Positions 29,162-38,246 of a stretch of 64,000 nt of DNA are shown one piece after another. The DNA comes from JACCZX01 sp963807155. Lineage in GTDB: Bacteria; Pseudomonadota; Gammaproteobacteria; Burkholderiales; Burkholderiaceae_F. The notes beneath the pieces are model-generated. The model had not been told where the DNA came from. It saw only the letters and a list, made by a program, of their open reading frames with translations, and ran no database searches. Location: positions 124,001-188,000 of the forward strand of contig CAWEAZ010000023.1 of assembly GCA_963807155.1 (NCBI GenBank). Direction: 5' to 3'. Each line of letters begins with the position of its first letter. The first letter of the stretch is position 1. A program made the position numbers and the translations under genes.

Positions 29162-29684
29162 ATGTTCGACTTGGCAGTGCCGGTAGCCCCTACTGATCAC
29201 TCGATCGGCCCCTCGCACGCCCAACTGACGTTGGTCGAATACGGTGATTTCGAATGCCCCAACTGCAAGCAGGCCGCACCGGTCGTCAAGCTGCTGCTAT
29301 CGCACTTTTCGGACCGATTGCGATTTGTGTATCGCCATTTTCCGCTCGAGGAAGTTCATCCCCAGGCGCTGAGTGCCGCGTTAGCGGCGGAGTGCGCGGG
29401 CGGGCAAGGAAGATTCTGGGCCATGCACGACCTTCTCTTCGAGCATCAGCCCGCTTTGCATGCCGACCAGTTACAGGCGTATGCGCAGCGGTTGGAACTC
29501 GACATGACGCGGTTCTCGGCAGAAATGAGCCGACACGGTTTACCTGCAGCGAATCCGCGAGCAACAGGAGGGTGGCGCAAAGAGCGGAGTGCGCGCGACG
29601 CCGACTTTCTTTATCAACGGCAAGCTGCACGACGTTTCATTCGGGATCGCACGGCTCTTTGACGCGATCGAAAGGGCCGCGTAA
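29162..29684 (+). pseudogene. DsbA-family thioredoxin-fold protein, frameshifted once
   Basis: The ATG at 29162 begins a DsbA-like fold: LTLVEYGDFECPNCKQAAPV with the CPNC redox motif, RFVYRHFPLEEVHPQALSAA, and FWAMHDLLFEHQ. After about 29555 the family ending GVRATPTFFINGKLHD (cis-Pro after Thr) continues in the next frame to the TAA at 29682-29684. There is no signal peptide, so this resembles cytoplasmic or FrnE/NhaA-fused types. One inserted base explains the split. Confidence 0.75.
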
Positions 29685-29697
29685 CTACCTGCTCAGC

Positions 29698-30528
29698 TCA
29701 AACGGCGACGCCCGCTTTCCTGGCCGCCTCAACCAAGTGCTCGCGGCCGGCAAGCATGTCATCGAGCGAAGCGAAGGCGTTGGTGTAGTGCCCTTTGAAA
29801 CCCTTGCCCTCGATGCGCCGGAACATGTCGCCGAAATCCAGGTCCCCCGCGCCGGGCTTCAGATGAACCTCGAAGCCGTTGCGGAAGCAGTCCGCCAATC
29901 GCACCTCGAAGACTCGATCCATGTCGAGCGCGTCGACGAATCCCTCGATGCCTTCAGGAACGAGATGCGCATGATTCGCGGTGAATGAAAGGCCGAACGC
30001 AGGTGATTGGATTCGCTCGAAGTAGTAGCGCCACTCCTCCACCGTGTGGGCGAGATAGTGCACTTCGGAGTCCTCAGGTTCCTTGTTGAGGTTTTCGAGC
30101 AGGATCAGCGCCCCTTTGCTTTCCGCGTATGCCGCGATGCGCTTCAGGCGCTCCAGCCCCGCTTCCATTCGCAGCTCCTTGTCGGAGCTGAAGTGGTAGC
30201 CCGCATGCACAACGATCCACTTCGCGCCTAACTTCGAATAGACATCGATGTAGGCCTTCAGGTATTGCTCGACGGCGTCACTCACATACGGCGAGTATTC
30301 GGCGACGTTGACGGCGGACAGAGTGTGCAGACCGAGCTGGATACCGTGTCTCTCGCACGCAGCGCGCACCCCCGCTGCGCGCCGGTCGTCGAACGTAGTG
30401 AGCGCGTTGGCCGCAGTGTCGAGCTGGATGTCGATAAAACGCACCGCGTTTTTCGCTGCCCACTCGATGCCGTCTTCGAGCTTTGCTCGGCGTCCGATAT
30501 CGATACCTATTCGATCCCTAAGACCCAT
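29698..30528 (-). CDS. Sugar phosphate isomerase/epimerase (xylose-isomerase-like TIM barrel)
   Basis: 276 aa. The TIM-barrel pattern of AP-endonuclease-2-like isomerases appears in order: RFIDIQLDT, LGLHTLSAVNVAEY, WIVVHAGYHFSS with metal-binding His, LILLENLNKEPE with Glu, GLSFTANHAHLVPEG with Asn-His, and VRLADCFRNGFEVHLKPGAG with Asp and His. These enzymes isomerise ketoses, inositols or hydroxypyruvate. It is divergent from the TctCBA operon 120 bases away, so it may share that operon's carbon source. Confidence 0.85.
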   Translation of the reverse strand: MGLRDRIGIDIGRRAKLEDGIEWAAKNAVRFIDIQLDTAANALTTFDDRRAAGVRAACERHGIQLGLHTLSAVNVAEYSPYVSDAVEQYLKAYIDVYSKLGAKWIVVHAGYHFSSDKELRMEAGLERLKRIAAYAESKGALILLENLNKEPEDSEVHYLAHTVEEWRYYFERIQSPAFGLSFTANHAHLVPEGIEGFVDALDMDRVFEVRLADCFRNGFEVHLKPGAGDLDFGDMFRRIEGKGFKGHYTNAFASLDDMLAGREHLVEAARKAGVAV

Positions 30529-30647
30529 TTCTCCGCTCCTCGTGTGCCAACAATCTTAGCCAGTTCCGGAATCGGGTTAACCCGATGGAAATAGAGCACG
30601 CACCTGACACAATTGGGTCAGCCGTTGGACCAGATAAAAGAGGAGAC

Positions 30648-31640
30648 ATGATGAAAAAGACCGCCGCACTCGCGCGCGCATTTTCGCGCCGCCAATTCAT
30701 GACCAGCGCCGCCGCGGCCACTGGCGTGTTATGCCTACCGTCGCAAGCGCAGGAGAAATTTCCGTCGAAGCCGATCGAGGTCGTCACTCATTCGGGTGCC
30801 GGCGGCGGCACGGACATCACCGCGCGCATGATGATGGTGCATGCGCCGGGGGTGTTCGGCACTGAACTCGTAGTTGCGAATCGGGTGGGCGGCGCCGGCG
30901 CCGCGGCGCTCGCTTACGCGCAGAGCCGCCCGCGCGACGGCTACACGATCCTGCTCGTGACGCAATCGCACCTGCTGACCATCCTGCAGGGCAAGTCGCC
31001 GGTGAAGTACGACGAGTTCGTCGCTCTCGCGCGCGCCACGGCCGATCCGCAAATACTGATGGTCGGGAAGAGCAGTCCGATCAAGACCGCACAAGAGTTG
31101 CTCGCCGCTGGGAAGGCTCGCAAGCTCAAAGCGGGCGTGACACACGTCGGTAGCGTGGACCATCTATCGCTGCTCGGCTTCGCACGCAAAGCTGGATTGC
31201 AGGCACCCACTGCGGTTCCTTTCCGGGGCGGCGGCGACATCGTGATCAACGTCGTGAGCGGCAACCTCGATGTCGGCATGCTCAACTACGCGGAAGCCGA
31301 ATCGCAACTGAAGGCAGGCGATGCGCGCGCGTTGATGGTGCTCACTCCGCAGCGGATGAAGATCCTGCCTGACGTACCCTCGGCGAAGGACCTCGGCATC
31401 AACGCCGACTACTCGACCGTGCGTGGCTTCATCACGTTGAAAGGTGTTCCCGAAGACCGGCTGAAGATTCTCGAGGACGGGCTGATCAAGGCAATGGGCG
31501 GTCAGATGTATACGACCTACATTGAGACGTCCGGGCAAGCGTCAGACAGCGTCGCCGGGCGCGCCGCGTGGCAGGCGCAACTCGACAGCTTCTACGCGGA
31601 AGGTGAAAGCGAACTGAAAGCGCTGGGCATGGCCAAGTAG
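30648..31640 (+). CDS. TctC-type tripartite tricarboxylate receptor, Tat signal
   Basis: From the ATG at 30648 (AGAGGAGAC upstream) the 330-aa protein has a twin-arginine-like signal (SRRQFMTSAAAATGVLCLPS), then KPIEVVTHSGAGGGTDITAR, VVANRVGGAGAAALAYAQ, and FRGGGDIVINVVSGN. This is the periplasmic receptor of the tripartite transporter whose TctB and TctA genes follow directly. The Tat signal is unusual beside the Sec-type signals of the three other Bug receptors in this window. Ligand unknown. Confidence 0.9.
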   Translation: MMKKTAALARAFSRRQFMTSAAAATGVLCLPSQAQEKFPSKPIEVVTHSGAGGGTDITARMMMVHAPGVFGTELVVANRVGGAGAAALAYAQSRPRDGYTILLVTQSHLLTILQGKSPVKYDEFVALARATADPQILMVGKSSPIKTAQELLAAGKARKLKAGVTHVGSVDHLSLLGFARKAGLQAPTAVPFRGGGDIVINVVSGNLDVGMLNYAEAESQLKAGDARALMVLTPQRMKILPDVPSAKDLGINADYSTVRGFITLKGVPEDRLKILEDGLIKAMGGQMYTTYIETSGQASDSVAGRAAWQAQLDSFYAEGESELKALGMAK

Positions 31641-31642
31641 CC

Positions 31643-32098
31643 ATGCGTCGTACGGACGTTGTCGTAGCGGGGGTGGCGCTCTGCGGGTGTGCTGTTGCCT
31701 TCTGGCTCACCTATCGCTTCGACACCATGCCTGCGGCGATGGTGAGCGGCATGGGCGCGGAGGTTTTTCCGCGCCTGGTCATCGGCGTCATCGCGTTTCT
31801 GGCGGTGCTGGCGGCATTCGGCATCGGCAATCCGCCGATGGAAACACCCGCACCGGTTCCGCGGATGGTATGGATGACGGCGGCGGTGTTGTTCGCGTTC
31901 GTGGGCGCGGTGGAGCTGATCGGAATGTGGCCTGCCGCAATCGTCTTCCTTGTCGGCCTTGGCTTGCTCTGGGGCGAGCGCAGCGTGTGGAAGCTCACCG
32001 CGAGCGCAGTGGTGCTTTGCGCCGCCCTGTATGGGTTGTTCGTGCGCGTCCTCGGAGGAAATTTTCCCAAGGGCTTGATCGCCAACCTCTGGTCCTGA
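31643..32098 (+). CDS. TctB-type small membrane subunit of tripartite tricarboxylate transporter
   Basis: The 151-aa protein has four TM helices and the TctB family pattern AAMVSGMGAEVFPRLVIGVI followed by the C-terminal VRVLGGNFPKGL. It starts two bases after the TctC stop and is followed three bases later by the TctA start. TctB and TctA together form the membrane part of a secondary carboxylate symporter that is fed by TctC. Confidence 0.88.
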   Translation: MRRTDVVVAGVALCGCAVAFWLTYRFDTMPAAMVSGMGAEVFPRLVIGVIAFLAVLAAFGIGNPPMETPAPVPRMVWMTAAVLFAFVGAVELIGMWPAAIVFLVGLGLLWGERSVWKLTASAVVLCAALYGLFVRVLGGNFPKGLIANLWS

Positions 32099-32101
32099 AA
32101 C

Positions 32102-33601
32102 GTGGACGCTTTCTTCGCAGGTCTCACGGCAGTCGCCGATCCGCAGATCCTGTTTCTCGTATTCGCCGGCACGGTGCTGGGTGTCGTCGTAGGTGCGTTA
32201 CCTGGCATCAGCGGCAGCACCACGACCGCGCTCTTGTTGCCGCTGACGATCACGATGACGCCGAACGCGGCGATCGCCTTCCTGGGATCGATTTACTGCG
32301 CGGCCAACTTCGGCGGTTCGATCACGGCAATTCTGATCAACACGCCAGGCGACCCGTCGGCCTCGGCCACCGCGTTCGACGGCTATCCGCTGGCCAAACG
32401 TGGCGAGGCCGGTCGCGCATTGGGGATGTCTGCGGTCGCCAGTGCGATCGGCGGCATCTTCAGCGTGATCGTGCTGATCATCTTTGCGCCCGTGCTGGCG
32501 CGGCTCGCTTATCAGTTCGGCCCGCCTGAGTATTTCGCTCTCGCGCTGTTCGGGCTGTCGATGGTGGCCGCAGTGGGCGGCGATTCGCCGGTGAAGAATC
32601 TGATGGCTGCCGCCTCGGGTGTGCTGATCGCGACGGTCGGCCTGGATCTCACGACCGGCGTAGAGCGCTTCACGTTCGGCATGCCCGCGCTGTCTGACGG
32701 CATCGGTTTCATTCCCGTGTTGATCGGCCTGTTCGCGATAGCCGAGTTGCTCGAGCGCGCATCGCAGCGTGGCGTGGTTCAGGAATACATCAAGCTGAAT
32801 TCGGTGAAGCTGCCAACCTTGGCGGACTTCCGCAAGTGCGCCAAGGCGATCAGTGTGTCCAGCGTGATCGGAACCTTTATCGGCATACTGCCCGCGCTCG
32901 GCGCCACGACCGCGGCGTTGATCTGCTACAACGAAACCAAGCGTTGGTCGAAGCACAAGGAGGAGTTCGGCAAGGGCGCGATCGAAGGGGTGGCCGGTCC
33001 CGAAGCTGCAAACAACGCCGCCGTAGGCGGCGCGATGGTGCCGACGCTGGCACTCGGCATCCCCGGCAGCACGACGACCGCGATCATCCTCGCAGGTCTG
33101 TTGGTGCAGGGCGTGCGGCCCGGGCCACACCTGTTCAATGAGCAGCCGACGCTGCTTTACGTCGTGTTCGGCTCGATGCTCGTTGCCAACCTGCTCTATC
33201 TCGTCCTCGGGCTTGGTGCCGCAAAAATCTTCGCGCGCATTGCGCTGATCCCTGAAGCGTTCCTTTGGCCGGCCGTCTTCATTCTTTCGGTGGTCGGTGC
33301 CTACGCGCCCAACCAGTCGATGGAAGACGTGGTCATCATGCTGTTGTTCGGCGTCGTGGGATTCCTGTTCCGGCGTTACGGGTTCTCGCCCGCGCCTCTG
33401 ATCATGGGTCTCGTTCTGGGCAAGATGGTGGAGGAGACGCTGAAGCAATCCCTGTTGATCTTCGATCAGGATTGGACGCAGTTCTTCGCGCGACCGGTCG
33501 TGGTCACGCTGTTCCTCATCACCGCCGCGGGCCTGCTCGCGCCCCCGCTCTTTCGAGCGTGGCGCCGACTAGGACGCGTTCCTGCGGGCAAGGGCGTGTG
33601 A
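32102..33601 (+). CDS. TctA-type large permease of tripartite tricarboxylate transporter
   Basis: Starts at GTG 32102. The 499-aa permease has 11-12 TM helices and the two repeated family motifs GALPGISGSTTTALLLPLT and ALGIPGSTTTAIILAGLLVQ, also GDPSASATAFDGYPLAKRGE and GILPALGATTAALICYNETK. It imports the ligand bound by the upstream receptor, using an ion gradient. The gene order TctC-TctB-TctA is complete here. Confidence 0.93.
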   Translation: MDAFFAGLTAVADPQILFLVFAGTVLGVVVGALPGISGSTTTALLLPLTITMTPNAAIAFLGSIYCAANFGGSITAILINTPGDPSASATAFDGYPLAKRGEAGRALGMSAVASAIGGIFSVIVLIIFAPVLARLAYQFGPPEYFALALFGLSMVAAVGGDSPVKNLMAAASGVLIATVGLDLTTGVERFTFGMPALSDGIGFIPVLIGLFAIAELLERASQRGVVQEYIKLNSVKLPTLADFRKCAKAISVSSVIGTFIGILPALGATTAALICYNETKRWSKHKEEFGKGAIEGVAGPEAANNAAVGGAMVPTLALGIPGSTTTAIILAGLLVQGVRPGPHLFNEQPTLLYVVFGSMLVANLLYLVLGLGAAKIFARIALIPEAFLWPAVFILSVVGAYAPNQSMEDVVIMLLFGVVGFLFRRYGFSPAPLIMGLVLGKMVEETLKQSLLIFDQDWTQFFARPVVVTLFLITAAGLLAPPLFRAWRRLGRVPAGKGV

Positions 33602-33637
33602 ATTCGCAACCGCAGTTCTTTCGGTAGATTCGAGTCG

Positions 33638-34828
33638 ATGCCACACATTCCCGCTTCTTCGGCCCTTTCCCGTTTCCGCGTCGTCGACCTGACGCAGGTC
33701 CGCGCCGGTCCGACCGCTGCGCGCCAGCTCGCCGACTGGGGCGCCGACGTGATTCAGGTGCAGATGCCCGAGCACATGCGCGGCGACGACACGCTCGGTG
33801 GACAGGAAGGCTCTGACTATCAATACACGCACCGCAATAAGCGCTCGATCACACTCAACTTGAAGGAACCCGAGGGCATCGCGGTGCTGAAGAGATTGGT
33901 GGAGACTGCCGACGTGCTGCTGGAGAACTTCCGTCCCGACGTGAAGACGCGTCTCGGCATCGATTACGAGGTGCTCTCGAAGATCAATCCGCGGCTCGTG
34001 TACGCGAGCATTTCCGGCTTCGGTCAGACCGGGCCTTATGCAACGCGTCCCGGCTTCGACCAGATCGCGCAGGGCATGGGCGGGCTGATGTCGGTGACCG
34101 GACTGCCTGACCACGGGCCGCTGCGCGTCGGTATTCCGATCGCCGATCTGTGCGGCGGAATCTTCGCCGCGTACGGCGTGACTGTGGCACTTCTCGAGCG
34201 CGAGCATTCCGGCAAGGGCCAATGGCTGCACACCTCGTTGCTGGAAGCGATGATCTACATGATGGACTTCCAGACCTCGCGCTGGACGATCGACGGCGAA
34301 ATCCCGGGGCAGGCGGGAAACTTCCATCCCACCAGCATTCCCACGGGCGTATACAAGACGAGTGATGGTCACATCAATATCGCCGTGTTCGGCGGCAAGA
34401 TCTGGGAGCGTTTTGCCGAGGCGATGGGCGCGCCCGAGTGGATTACCGACGAGCGCTCGAAGACCAAGACCAACCGCTCTGTGCATCGGGCTTGGCTCAA
34501 CGCCGAGATCGAGAAGCGCCTGATGCGCAACACCAGCGACTACTGGATCGCGACGCTTAACGAAGCGGGTGTCGCATGCGGGCGCATCAACAACCTGAAG
34601 GAAGTGTTCGAGGAGCCGCAGGTGCAGCATCTCGGAATCTTGAAAAAAGTCACTTCGAAACATCTCGGCGAGCAGACGCTGATGGGCCAGCCCGTGACGC
34701 TCACTCGAACCCCTTCCACTATCGCGCGTGCGGCTCCGAAGCGGGGCGAGCACTCGGAGGAAATCCTCTCCGAAATTGGCTACGACCGCGACGCTCTCTC
34801 ACGCATGAAAGCCGCAGGAGTTTATTGA
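33638..34828 (+). CDS. Class III (CaiB/BaiF) CoA-transferase
   Basis: 396 aa with the family order VVDLTQVRAGPTAARQLADWGADVIQVQ, ADVLLENFRPDVKTRLGIDYE, ASISGFGQTGPY and PIADLCGGIFAAYGVTVALL, where the ADLxxG Asp is the likely catalytic residue. These enzymes exchange CoA between acyl-CoA donors and a free acid. It follows the tripartite transporter genes and precedes an enoyl-CoA hydratase gene by one base, so it likely activates the imported acid. Confidence 0.9.
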   Translation: MPHIPASSALSRFRVVDLTQVRAGPTAARQLADWGADVIQVQMPEHMRGDDTLGGQEGSDYQYTHRNKRSITLNLKEPEGIAVLKRLVETADVLLENFRPDVKTRLGIDYEVLSKINPRLVYASISGFGQTGPYATRPGFDQIAQGMGGLMSVTGLPDHGPLRVGIPIADLCGGIFAAYGVTVALLEREHSGKGQWLHTSLLEAMIYMMDFQTSRWTIDGEIPGQAGNFHPTSIPTGVYKTSDGHINIAVFGGKIWERFAEAMGAPEWITDERSKTKTNRSVHRAWLNAEIEKRLMRNTSDYWIATLNEAGVACGRINNLKEVFEEPQVQHLGILKKVTSKHLGEQTLMGQPVTLTRTPSTIARAAPKRGEHSEEILSEIGYDRDALSRMKAAGVY

Positions 34829-34829
34829 T

Positions 34830-35643
34830 ATGGACGACAAGTTCTCCGTTTCTTCTTCCACAGAACGCGTCAAGACGTGGCTTGACGGGCAGCGTGCTGC
34901 ACATTCGGTTCAACAATCCTGCCAAGCACAACGCGCTGTCGATAGACATGTGGGAAGCGGTGCCGTCACTCCTCGAGAAGGCGGAGAGCGACGACAACGT
35001 GCGTATGGTCGTGTTCTCGGGCGAAGGCGGAAAGGCGTTTGTATCCGGCGCCGACATCTCGCAGTTCGAGGACCAGCGTGCGCAGAAGGAAGCGGTGAAA
35101 CGCTACGAGCAGCTGGCCGAAGCCGCGCTGCAAGGCATTTACGAATTCTCAAAGCCGACCATCGCCTGCATTCGCGGTTACTGCATCGGCGGCGGTGTGA
35201 ACGTGGCGATCAGCTGCGACATTCGCGTCGCGTCTTCCGACTCGGTGTTCTCGATACCGGCCACGCGGCTTGGACTCGGTTATCGCTTCTCCGCGATGAA
35301 GAACCTCGTGCAGCTCGTCGGTCCGGGATACGCGAAGGACATTTTCTTCACCGGCCGCAGGCTCGATGCGGCCGAGGCGCTGCGCATCGGGCTCGTCAAT
35401 CGCGTGGCGGAGCCCGCGGGGTTGGACGCGCTGCTCGCCGAGTACACGACTGCCATCACGACCGGTGCGCCGCTCACGATTAAAGCGGGCAAGCGGATCA
35501 TTCAGGAAGTGTTGAAGCTGCCTGCCGACTTCGACGCCGAGATGTGCCGGCGACTCATCCTCGACTGCTTCGAGAGCGAGGACTACGCCGAGGGCCGCAA
35601 GGCTTTCATGGAAAAACGCAAACCCGTGTTCAAGGGCAAGTGA
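34830..35643 (+). pseudogene. Enoyl-CoA hydratase/isomerase family protein, frameshifted near the start
   Basis: The ATG at 34830 encodes MDDKFSVSSSTERVKTWLDG, then the frame breaks at a GGG run near 34888; the next frame carries SVLHIRFNNPAKHNALSIDM, GEGGKAFVSGADISQFE (oxyanion-hole region), CIRGYCIGGGVNVAISCDIR and FSIPATRLGLGYRF to the stop at 35643. About 270 aa in total, the normal size of crotonase-fold enzymes. It ends an operon that takes up, CoA-activates and hydrates an organic acid. One extra or missing G is enough to explain the split. Confidence 0.85.
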
Positions 35644-35673
35644 TCGGCATGCGTTGCTAGGCGGCCGCCCGAA

Positions 35674-35910
35674 TCAGCCGCGCTTGCGCGCTGGCCGGCT
35701 ACGCTTCTTTGCTCCAGTGGTCTTGGACTTCGCAGCGCGCTTCGACTTCACCTTGCTCTTCCGCTTCACCGCAGCCTTCGGGTGGAGCCGCTCAGGCAAC
35801 TCGGCCTTGCCCGCTGCGCGATTCCATTCCTCGAAGGTCTCGGGCGAGATCTTGCCCTTGACCAACAACTCGGCAAACTTCCTGCGCTGCGCTTTGCTCT
35901 TGATGGGCAT
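35674..35910 (-). CDS. Small basic protein with Lys/Arg-rich tail
   Basis: From ATG 35910 the 78-aa product begins MPIKSKAQRRKFAELLVKGK and continues ISPETFEEWNR, a short helical motif seen at the start of many small bacterial proteins of unknown role, then ends in a run of Lys, Arg, Ser and Ala (KRKSKVKSKRAAKSK). The tail suggests nucleic acid binding. It resembles DUF3008-like proteins at its start, but I would not assign a family. Convergent with the hydratase gene. Confidence 0.65.
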   Translation of the reverse strand: MPIKSKAQRRKFAELLVKGKISPETFEEWNRAAGKAELPERLHPKAAVKRKSKVKSKRAAKSKTTGAKKRSRPARKRG

Positions 35911-35932
35911 CGAAAATCTCGTCGCGGTGCGG

Positions 35933-36667
35933 CTAACCGAGGAGCCCCGTCGCCCACCGCGCAAAAGCGAGCCAGCCCTGAGTATCCGACACGACGAGGC
36001 GCAGTGGCTGCGACACGATGATAAGCAAGCCTCCCCATAGCGTTACTGGATGCAATCGGCCGCGCGCGCGAAAATCCCAGATCGCCAACGCGATCACGAA
36101 CAAGTCCGTTAGACCGAAGAACGCGAGAGGGCCGAGGCCCTGTACTCCCGGCCAGCGCGCAATAGCGGCGGTCACGAGGTTAACGGTCGCGAGCAACATC
36201 CAGCGCTTGTGCGTCTGCGGGTTGCGCCGCTGGGCGATCGCCAGCCATACGAATGTCGCGAACAGGATCATGTCGAATATCGGGATCGCGAGGAACTGCA
36301 GCGGTGGAACGGGAATCTGGACGAACCCCGTGGCACGACGGGCAGCGATCAGTGCCCCGAGCGTGCCCAGCACCACGATCGCAACGGCCAACACGGCGCT
36401 GAAGGGGCCGATCTTTCGATGGAGTTCGGTACGTCCGCCGGCGACAAGCGATGCCTGAGCGACCATGAGCACAATCCACGCGGTAAACACTGCGCCGTGC
36501 ACATAGAAGATCGGCTCGGACGGCGAAGGCCAGTCAGGGAATAGTGGCCGCAGAAAGAAGCTGCGTGAGAAGCCGACGATGACGGTCGCCAGGATTGCGA
36601 GCGCCATCCCTGTAAAGAAGCGTCGCTCCGCCGATGCACGGCCAGGCGACACCATCGATGTTGCCAA
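35933..36667 (-). CDS. Multi-pass membrane protein of unknown function
   Basis: 244 aa with seven predicted TM helices (for example GMALAILATVIVGFSRSFFL, FYVHGAVFTAWIVLMVAQAS and LFVIALAIWDF). HGAVFTAWIVLMVAQASLVAGGRTELHRK is a block I recall from uncharacterised membrane proteins of proteobacteria and Bacteroidetes; two histidines in TM helices could bind heme. It is the last ordinary gene before the cassette region. Confidence 0.65.
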   Translation of the reverse strand: MATSMVSPGRASAERRFFTGMALAILATVIVGFSRSFFLRPLFPDWPSPSEPIFYVHGAVFTAWIVLMVAQASLVAGGRTELHRKIGPFSAVLAVAIVVLGTLGALIAARRATGFVQIPVPPLQFLAIPIFDMILFATFVWLAIAQRRNPQTHKRWMLLATVNLVTAAIARWPGVQGLGPLAFFGLTDLFVIALAIWDFRARGRLHPVTLWGGLLIIVSQPLRLVVSDTQGWLAFARWATGLLG

Positions 36668-36754
36668 GGGTTCCTCCTCTTGGACCCGCGCGTGAAGCGC
36701 GCTGTCCCCAATTGCAGCTTCGCGAAAGTCTACGTTCTTCCTCCGAGGGCCCCG

Positions 36755-37180
36755 TTAGTTGCCTGTGTCTTTCGGCGGATTCTGGGCGAACCACTCGACG
36801 ATGCTCGGCATGTCTGGCTCAAAGGGCCCAGGCGAAGAGAAGTTAAGAAGACCAGCACGAACGCCTCCTCGATTCTCGAAGTCATGCGTGACTCCGCCGG
36901 GCACGAGAACGAAAGACCCCTTCGGACAATCGAACCACTCCTCGCCCACGCGGACGCTCATTACGCCTTCGATGACATAGAAGAGATCATCTTCGGCATG
37001 CGAGTGAGCTCCGGGCCCCTGAGTTCTTGGCTCAAGCCACCATTCCGATACGGAATAGCGCGACTGGGTTTCCTCTTCGTCTGCCTTGAACACAGCGGAG
37101 ATTCGGCCCATCGGATATGCGCGCCCCTGCCCTGGAGCCAGGACGATGGCCTTTCGTGGCGTCACGCTCGACTTGCTCAA
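36755..37180 (-). CDS. Cupin-domain protein
   Basis: 141 aa with a cupin barrel: EWWLEPRTQGPGAHSHAEDD carries the first motif (HxH and acid) and YVIEGVMSVRVGEEWFDCPKG, FVLVPGGVTHDFENRGG carry the rest, so a metal site is likely. Small single-cupin proteins have many roles. It is leftward like the cassette genes and 30 bases from the neighbouring GFA gene, but no attC flanks it on either side; it may be a former terminal cassette. Confidence 0.8.
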   Translation of the reverse strand: MSKSSVTPRKAIVLAPGQGRAYPMGRISAVFKADEEETQSRYSVSEWWLEPRTQGPGAHSHAEDDLFYVIEGVMSVRVGEEWFDCPKGSFVLVPGGVTHDFENRGGVRAGLLNFSSPGPFEPDMPSIVEWFAQNPPKDTGN

Positions 37181-37209
37181 TCGCTATTCCCCTCGCGCTA
37201 TCCGCTCTT

Positions 37210-37606
37210 CTAGACCGCGCCCTGTTCACGGCTCTGCATATAGCGTTGTGCGGATTGTTCCCAATTCTGTCCGTCGAATGCGTGAGTCGTGAGTGACGAA
37301 ATGTCGACTCCGTCCAAGCAGCGAACATTGACAACCCATGCGGTTGGCGCAATACGAGGACGACTGAAAGTGCTGACGCCGCAATGACGGCATGAGTAGT
37401 GCTTCGCAGTCATGCGTGCCGAACTGATAGAGAACCAGATCATCCTCGCCGGTCAGGATCTCGAAGTGCGCATCATCGGTGCCATGCCAAAGTGCTCCCT
37501 TCCGACTGCAGAGGGAGCAATTGCACTCGATGATGGCGCCAAGCTCCGCCCGAAGTTCGAATGTGACGCGGCCGCAATGACATGAGCCTTTGTGTGTCTT
37601 CTGCAT
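37210..37606 (-). pseudogene. GFA-family protein, frameshifted once
   Basis: From ATG 37606 the frame reads MQKTHKGSCHCGRVTFELRA, then IIECNCSLCSRKGALWHG, and breaks near 37412 (an extra G in CATGACTGC). The next frame has KHYSCRHCGVSTFSRPR, completing the cysteine set, and ends at 37210. This is about 131 aa, typical of GFA proteins that bind zinc. Distance to the small membrane gene upstream is 10 bases. Confidence 0.75.
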
Positions 37607-37616
37607 GCCGAAATCC

Positions 37617-37802
37617 TCACGAGCGCGATTCACGGGAGAGCATGAATGCCAGGGCTGCTGCGACTACGCAAGCGACGACACTCGCCCACAACGGAATTTG
37701 CACACCGTTCACGATGACCTCCCACCCCAAAAGTGCGCGAAGCAATTGCAAGAGCGCGACGAGCGCAAAGACGACGACGGCTACGGTGGTAAAGGGTTTC
37801 AT
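37617..37802 (-). CDS. Small membrane protein
   Basis: The 61-aa product has two hydrophobic helices (FTTVAVVVFALVALLQLLRALL and SVVACVVAAALAFML) with a short polar turn and a basic end. It begins about 60 bases after the attC site at 37862 in cassette direction, so it is probably the last clear cassette gene. No family recognised; small membrane proteins of this kind are common in chromosomal integrons. Confidence 0.6.
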   Translation of the reverse strand: MKPFTTVAVVVFALVALLQLLRALLGWEVIVNGVQIPLWASVVACVVAAALAFMLSRESRS

Positions 37803-37861
37803 TAGTAACCTCCGCGATGGAGCGATGGACGGACTGCCTCTTTTCTGAACATGTTAAGCCG

Positions 37862-37921
37862 CATTGGTGCTCGAGTTAAGACGCGCTCGCAGAGCGTCGG
37901 CTTTCGAACGACGAGTTAGGC
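37862..37921 (-). repeat. attC site, terminal, one R box degraded
   Basis: The core with CGCGCTCGCAGAGCGTCGGC and GTTAGGC at 37915-37921 matches the 60-bp family. The other end should read like GCCTAAC but is CATTGGT (37862-37868), so the distal crossover box is lost. This fits an array end that can no longer recombine there. Confidence 0.75.
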
Positions 37922-38167
37922 AACAACATTCATACACCCCGCTGGCTTGTACACCCGCTCCGTTGATGCAGGAAACTTGGCCAGCTTTTCGGCCGGCCTG
38001 CGCGGCCGGATAACCAGCTCACCGCCACAGTTTGGACAGATGCCTTTGAGGATTGCAGTCGCGCAGCCACGGCAAAACGTGCACTCAAAGGAGCAAATAA
38101 GCGCGAGCTCCGACTGCGGCGGAAGATCGGCGTTGCAGCACTCGCAATTCGGGCGCAGTGAAAGCAT
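37916..38167 (-). CDS. DUF1272 family protein (cassette gene)
   Basis: 83 aa beginning MLSLRPNCECCNADLPPQSE, then ALICSFECTFCRGCATAILK and GICPNCGGELVIRPRRP. This CxCC, CxxxCxFCxxC, CxxCGGEL order is the DUF1272 zinc-ribbon signature. The TAA stop lies inside the attC R box (GCCTAAC). Function of DUF1272 is unknown. Confidence 0.88.
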   Translation of the reverse strand: MLSLRPNCECCNADLPPQSELALICSFECTFCRGCATAILKGICPNCGGELVIRPRRPAEKLAKFPASTERVYKPAGCMNVVA

Positions 38168-38215
38168 CGGAGGACTCCCAGGAGGGATAGCGAAGATTAA
38201 ATGTTGCCTGAACAG

Positions 38216-38222
38216 TTAGGCC
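38216..38222 (-). repeat. attC remnant (single R box)
   Basis: GTTAGGC (GCCTAAC in cassette direction) stands 24 bases past the stop of the GFA gene at 38247, but only an imperfect short arm (CAGGC near 38207) follows before the DUF1272 start. The stem of a full attC is missing, so this boundary is probably a deletion product. Confidence 0.45.
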
Positions 38223-38246
38223 GCATCGCGTGGCACTGCCTTCTGC

